Origin: CAG-492 sp045643465 | GTDB lineage: Bacteria > Bacillota > Clostridia > TANB77 > CAG-508 | Direction of reading: 5' to 3' | Assembly (NCBI GenBank): GCA_045643465.1 | Contig: JAZUKV010000032.1 | Coordinates: 1 to 6,015 of the forward strand | Length of the DNA: 6,015 bases | Shown here: in pieces, positions 5,323-6,015 of the stretch | How positions within the stretch are numbered: the first letter of the stretch is position 1 | How the letters are laid out: the number at the start of each line of letters is the position of its first letter | Notes under the pieces: generated by a model | The model's database searches: none | The model's input: only the letters and a program-made list of their open reading frames with translations | Told to the model about the DNA's origin: nothing | Translations under genes and position numbers: made by a program

Positions 5323-5351
5323 TTGACTTTAAATGTATAAAGTAATAAAAT
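5323..5351 (+). promoter_or_regulatory. Sigma-A promoter of plsX
   Basis: TTGACT (5323-5328) and TAAAAT (5346-5351) are separated by 17 bp, one mismatch each from consensus. It begins 15 nt after the terminator's T run, so plsX starts its own transcription unit. The expected start near 5358 leaves a ~30-nt leader. I see no palindrome like the FapR lipid-synthesis operator between the promoter and the gene. Confidence 0.85.
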
Positions 5352-5387
5352 AGTTGCATAGATATACAATATAATATGGAGGATTTT

Positions 5388-6015
5388 ATGAAAATATTAT
5401 TTGATGCGATGGGTGGAGATAATGCACCAGAAGCAAATATTAGAGCTGCAATTACAGCAATCAAGGATTTAGAATCAGAAATTATTTTAATAGGAAAAGA
5501 AGATGTAATAAATAAAAAAGTTAAAGAAATATATCAAAAAGATAGTATATCAGAGCTAAGTGATAGAATTAAAATTGTAAATGCCGAAGAAATAATTACT
5601 ATGGAGGATACACCTACAAAGGCAATAAAAACTAAAAAAGATTCATCAATGGTTGTAGGATTTAATATGTTAAAAGCTGGAGAAGGAGATGTATTTATAT
5701 CAGCTGGAAATTCAGGAGCACTTTTAACAGGAGCAACACTTTTAGTAGGAAGAATAAAAGGAATAGATAGACCAGCTTTAGCAGGAATATTACCTGCATA
5801 TAATAGTAGACTTTTATTAATGGATTGTGGATCAAATACAAATTGTAAGCCAATTAATTTATTACAATTTGCACAAATGGCAAGTATTTATCTTACTAAT
5901 ACATTTGGAAAGGAAAATCCAGCAGTAGGTTTATTAAACATAGGGACAGAAGAAACCAAAGGAAATGAACTTACAAAAGAATCATATAAATTATTAAAAG
6001 AAAAATCAGAAGAAT
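5388..6015 (+). CDS. plsX: Phosphate acyltransferase PlsX (3' end outside window)
   Basis: PlsX converts acyl-ACP and phosphate to acyl-phosphate, the donor used by the membrane acyltransferase PlsY in the first step of phospholipid synthesis; it is a peripheral enzyme at the cytoplasmic membrane. The visible 209 codons are about two thirds of the usual ~330-340 residues. Motifs match the family in order: FDAMGGDNAPE (5-15), DVFISAGNSGALLTGATLLV (101-120), DRPALAG (127-133), DCGSNTNCKPINLLQFA (146-162) and GLLNIGTEETKGNELTK (181-197). The segment at 146-155 reads DCGSNTNCKP where many relatives have a GAN-D pattern, a modest variation. GGAGG (5378-5382) lies 5 nt before the ATG. In many Firmicutes plsX follows rpmF or fapR; here neither precedes it. 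The frame is open to the window edge. Confidence 0.95.
   Translation, partial: MKILFDAMGGDNAPEANIRAAITAIKDLESEIILIGKEDVINKKVKEIYQKDSISELSDRIKIVNAEEIITMEDTPTKAIKTKKDSSMVVGFNMLKAGEGDVFISAGNSGALLTGATLLVGRIKGIDRPALAGILPAYNSRLLLMDCGSNTNCKPINLLQFAQMASIYLTNTFGKENPAVGLLNIGTEETKGNELTKESYKLLKEKSEE

Overview
The window reads as chromosomal DNA of a very AT-rich, low-GC Gram-positive bacterium, most likely of the class Clostridia. Three things point there: strong AAGGAGG-type ribosome binding sites before almost every gene, a Firmicutes-style L10(L12)4 attenuator leader before rplJ, and protein sequences (NusG, L1, L11, a flavoredoxin-like flavin reductase, PlsX) that look clostridial. I cannot name a genus. 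All genes lie on the + strand, and I see no mobile element, CRISPR array or tRNA gene.

Region 1 (1-710) is the 3' end of an rRNA operon: the last ~433 nt of 23S rRNA (peptidyl-transferase strand, sarcin-ricin loop, 3' end), a ~98-nt spacer, a complete 5S rRNA and a hairpin terminator. Region 2 (723-1709) is a small accessory operon with an extended -10 promoter. It encodes a cysteine-rich 114-residue protein of unknown function and, 11 bp later, a flavin reductase-like FMN-binding split-barrel protein. No terminator is visible after it.

Region 3 (1712-5307) is the translation/secretion/transcription operon rpmG-secE-nusG-rplK-rplA-rplJ-rplL. It starts at a near-consensus sigma-A promoter (TTGACA, 17 bp, TAAAAT) and ends at a strong intrinsic terminator. 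Inside it are two apparent autoregulatory RNA sites: an L1-type two-helix motif just before rplA, and a full L10 leader with attenuator terminator before rplJ. Together the genes supply the large-subunit zinc-ribbon protein L33, the SecE translocon subunit, the NusG elongation factor, the L11/L1 proteins and the L10-L12 stalk.

Region 4 (5323-6015) is a new transcription unit, with a second near-consensus promoter and the first 209 codons of plsX (phospholipid synthesis), cut by the window edge.

This is mostly conserved housekeeping DNA, and I do not see a clear new system. The points most worth checking are: the rplL-to-plsX junction, where rpoB would normally follow rplL and rpmF would normally precede plsX; the Asn/Glu-rich tail on SecE, predicted to lie outside the cell; the two r-protein RNA switches, one of which contains a possible leader ORF; and the unidentified Cys-rich protein paired with the flavin reductase.
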